Part shown: positions 5,224-6,206 of the stretch, one piece after another
Layout: the number at the start of each line of letters is the position of its first letter
How positions within the stretch are numbered: the first letter of the stretch is position 1
NCBI GenBank assembly: GCA_947485425.1
Contig: CANKSK010000072.1
Span: 1 to 6,206, forward strand
Source: Bacteroidota bacterium
GTDB lineage: Bacteria > Bacteroidota > Bacteroidia > AKYH767-A > CANKSK01
Length of the DNA: 6,206 nucleotides
Direction of reading: 5' to 3'
Program-made: the position numbers and the translations under genes
The notes under the pieces: model-generated
What the model saw: only the letters and a program-made list of their open reading frames with translations
Database searches by the model: none
Told to the model about the DNA's origin: nothing

Positions 5224-6153
5224 ATGATTCGTAATCGGTTTGACCTATTTTCATTGAAAACAAAATGCCTTTGTATAGGGCTTTTTTCTTTGCTTTTTTT
5301 TGATGCCCAAGCCCAGGAGCTCAATTGCAATATCCAGGTTTTGTCTCCGCAATTGCAGGGTAGCGATAAAAAGATTTTTGAAACCTTGCAGCAATCTTTG
5401 TTCGAATTTATCAATAACAGAAAGTGGACCAACAACGAGTTTCTCAATCAGGAAAGAATTGAATGTACCTTTGTCATTACGGTCTCTGAGCGCCTTTCAG
5501 GTGATGAGTTTAAAGCCAGTTTGCAAATTCAAATACGAAGACCCGTCTACAAAACATCCTACTATTCTCCTTTGTTTAGTTTCAACGATCCTGATTTTAC
5601 TTTCAAATACGCCGAATATCAGCCACTTGAATTTAATGAAAATACCTATCAATCAAATCTTACTTCTACCATAGCTTTTTATGTGAATATGCTTATTGCT
5701 TTAGACTATGATTCTTTTTCTCCCGAAGGAGGAACTCCTTTTTATCAAAAAGCACAAACCATTGCCAATGCAGCACAAAATGCAAATGAAAGAGGATGGA
5801 AGGCCTATGAGTCCACAAAAAATAGATATTGGCTGTCTGAAAACTTCCTCAATGAAACCTACCGCCCCGTAAGAAGTACCCTGTATCAATACCACCGCAG
5901 AGGTTTGGATGTGATGTCTGATAAAGTCGACGAAGGAAGGGCCGTTATCAAAGATGCCATAACTTCTCTGAAAAAAATAAGTGATGTGAGACCCAATACC
6001 TTCTTGTTGCAGTTGTTTTTTAATACCAAAGTTGACGAAATTGTGAATGTCCTGAGCAAGGATTTTCCGGAAGAAAAAAACAAAATGGTCAATATGCTCA
6101 ATGAAATGGATCCAGCTAATGGCACTAGGTACCAATCGATTCTTAAAAATTAA
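5224..6153 (+). CDS. porD: PorD / DUF4835 family periplasmic protein, type IX secretion-associated
   Basis: The 309-residue protein matches the DUF4835 family, which current annotations name 'type IX secretion system protein PorD' in Bacteroidota. Its exact molecular role is not known to me. It begins with a Sec-type signal peptide: basic residues 3-14, a hydrophobic core at about 15-26, and a likely cleavage after 'DAQA' (residue 30) leaving Gln at the mature N-terminus. Family-typical segments follow: 'ELNCNIQVLSPQL' (32-44), 'NNRKWTNNEF', 'QERIECTFVITV', 'QIRRPVYKTSYYSPLFSFNDPDFTFKYAEY', 'IALDYDSFSPEGGTPF', 'QYHRRGLDVM' and 'DVRPNTFLLQLFFNTKVDEIV'. The product is predicted to be exported to the periplasm; no lipobox is visible, since the Cys residues in the signal region are too early. 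ATG 5224 lies 9 bases after the coaBC stop, indicating translation from the same mRNA. The family call is strong; the secretion role rests on family naming. Confidence 0.87.
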   Translation: MIRNRFDLFSLKTKCLCIGLFSLLFFDAQAQELNCNIQVLSPQLQGSDKKIFETLQQSLFEFINNRKWTNNEFLNQERIECTFVITVSERLSGDEFKASLQIQIRRPVYKTSYYSPLFSFNDPDFTFKYAEYQPLEFNENTYQSNLTSTIAFYVNMLIALDYDSFSPEGGTPFYQKAQTIANAAQNANERGWKAYESTKNRYWLSENFLNETYRPVRSTLYQYHRRGLDVMSDKVDEGRAVIKDAITSLKKISDVRPNTFLLQLFFNTKVDEIVNVLSKDFPEEKNKMVNMLNEMDPANGTRYQSILKN

Positions 6154-6206
6154 TGATTCTCAATATCAAATAAAATTCTTTTTAATTTCTTTGCAAATAA
6201 ATTGAA

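Noticed and set aside
6186..6193. TTTCTTTG near the right edge as a promoter for the next gene.
   Set aside because: One mismatch to TAnnTTTG in a T-rich stretch, no -33 element at suitable spacing, and the downstream gene is not visible.

Overview
The window reads as an ordinary chromosomal segment of a Bacteroidota bacterium. The evidence is a GWxTD-family protein, a PorD/DUF4835 protein of the type IX secretion lineage, a Bacteroidota-type RNA polymerase omega subunit, start codons without Shine-Dalgarno sequences, and matches to the Bacteroidota -7 promoter element TAnnTTTG ahead of several genes. The DNA is moderately AT-rich and uniform across the window, and I see no insertion sequence, CRISPR array, tRNA or rRNA.

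Layout. Left block (1-2026, + strand): the 3' part of a GWxTD-domain gene that enters from outside the window, then a family 2 glycosyltransferase gene. The glycosyltransferase gene has a perfect TAnnTTTG motif only a few bases before its ATG. Middle block (2003-3493): aroQ (type II 3-dehydroquinate dehydratase, - strand) meets the glycosyltransferase gene tail to tail with a 24-bp overlap. aroQ is divergent from xerD (+ strand, tyrosine recombinase), and the 147-bp gap between them carries a 10-bp palindrome over the candidate xerD promoter. Right block (3494-6206, + strand): a small intrinsic terminator closes xerD. A good promoter then precedes rpoZ-coaBC-porD, three closely spaced co-directional genes that look like one operon. 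The 53 bases after porD are AT-rich and hold no recognisable gene.

Functionally these are mostly housekeeping genes: shikimate pathway (aroQ), chromosome dimer resolution (xerD), transcription (rpoZ) and coenzyme A synthesis (coaBC). Added to these are surface-related genes: the glycosyltransferase and the secretion-associated periplasmic protein PorD. I found no convincing new multi-gene system. The points most worth a second look are the motif changes in the CoaC half of CoaBC, the possibly leaderless glycosyltransferase mRNA, the palindrome between aroQ and xerD, and the linkage of a type IX secretion gene with rpoZ and coaBC.
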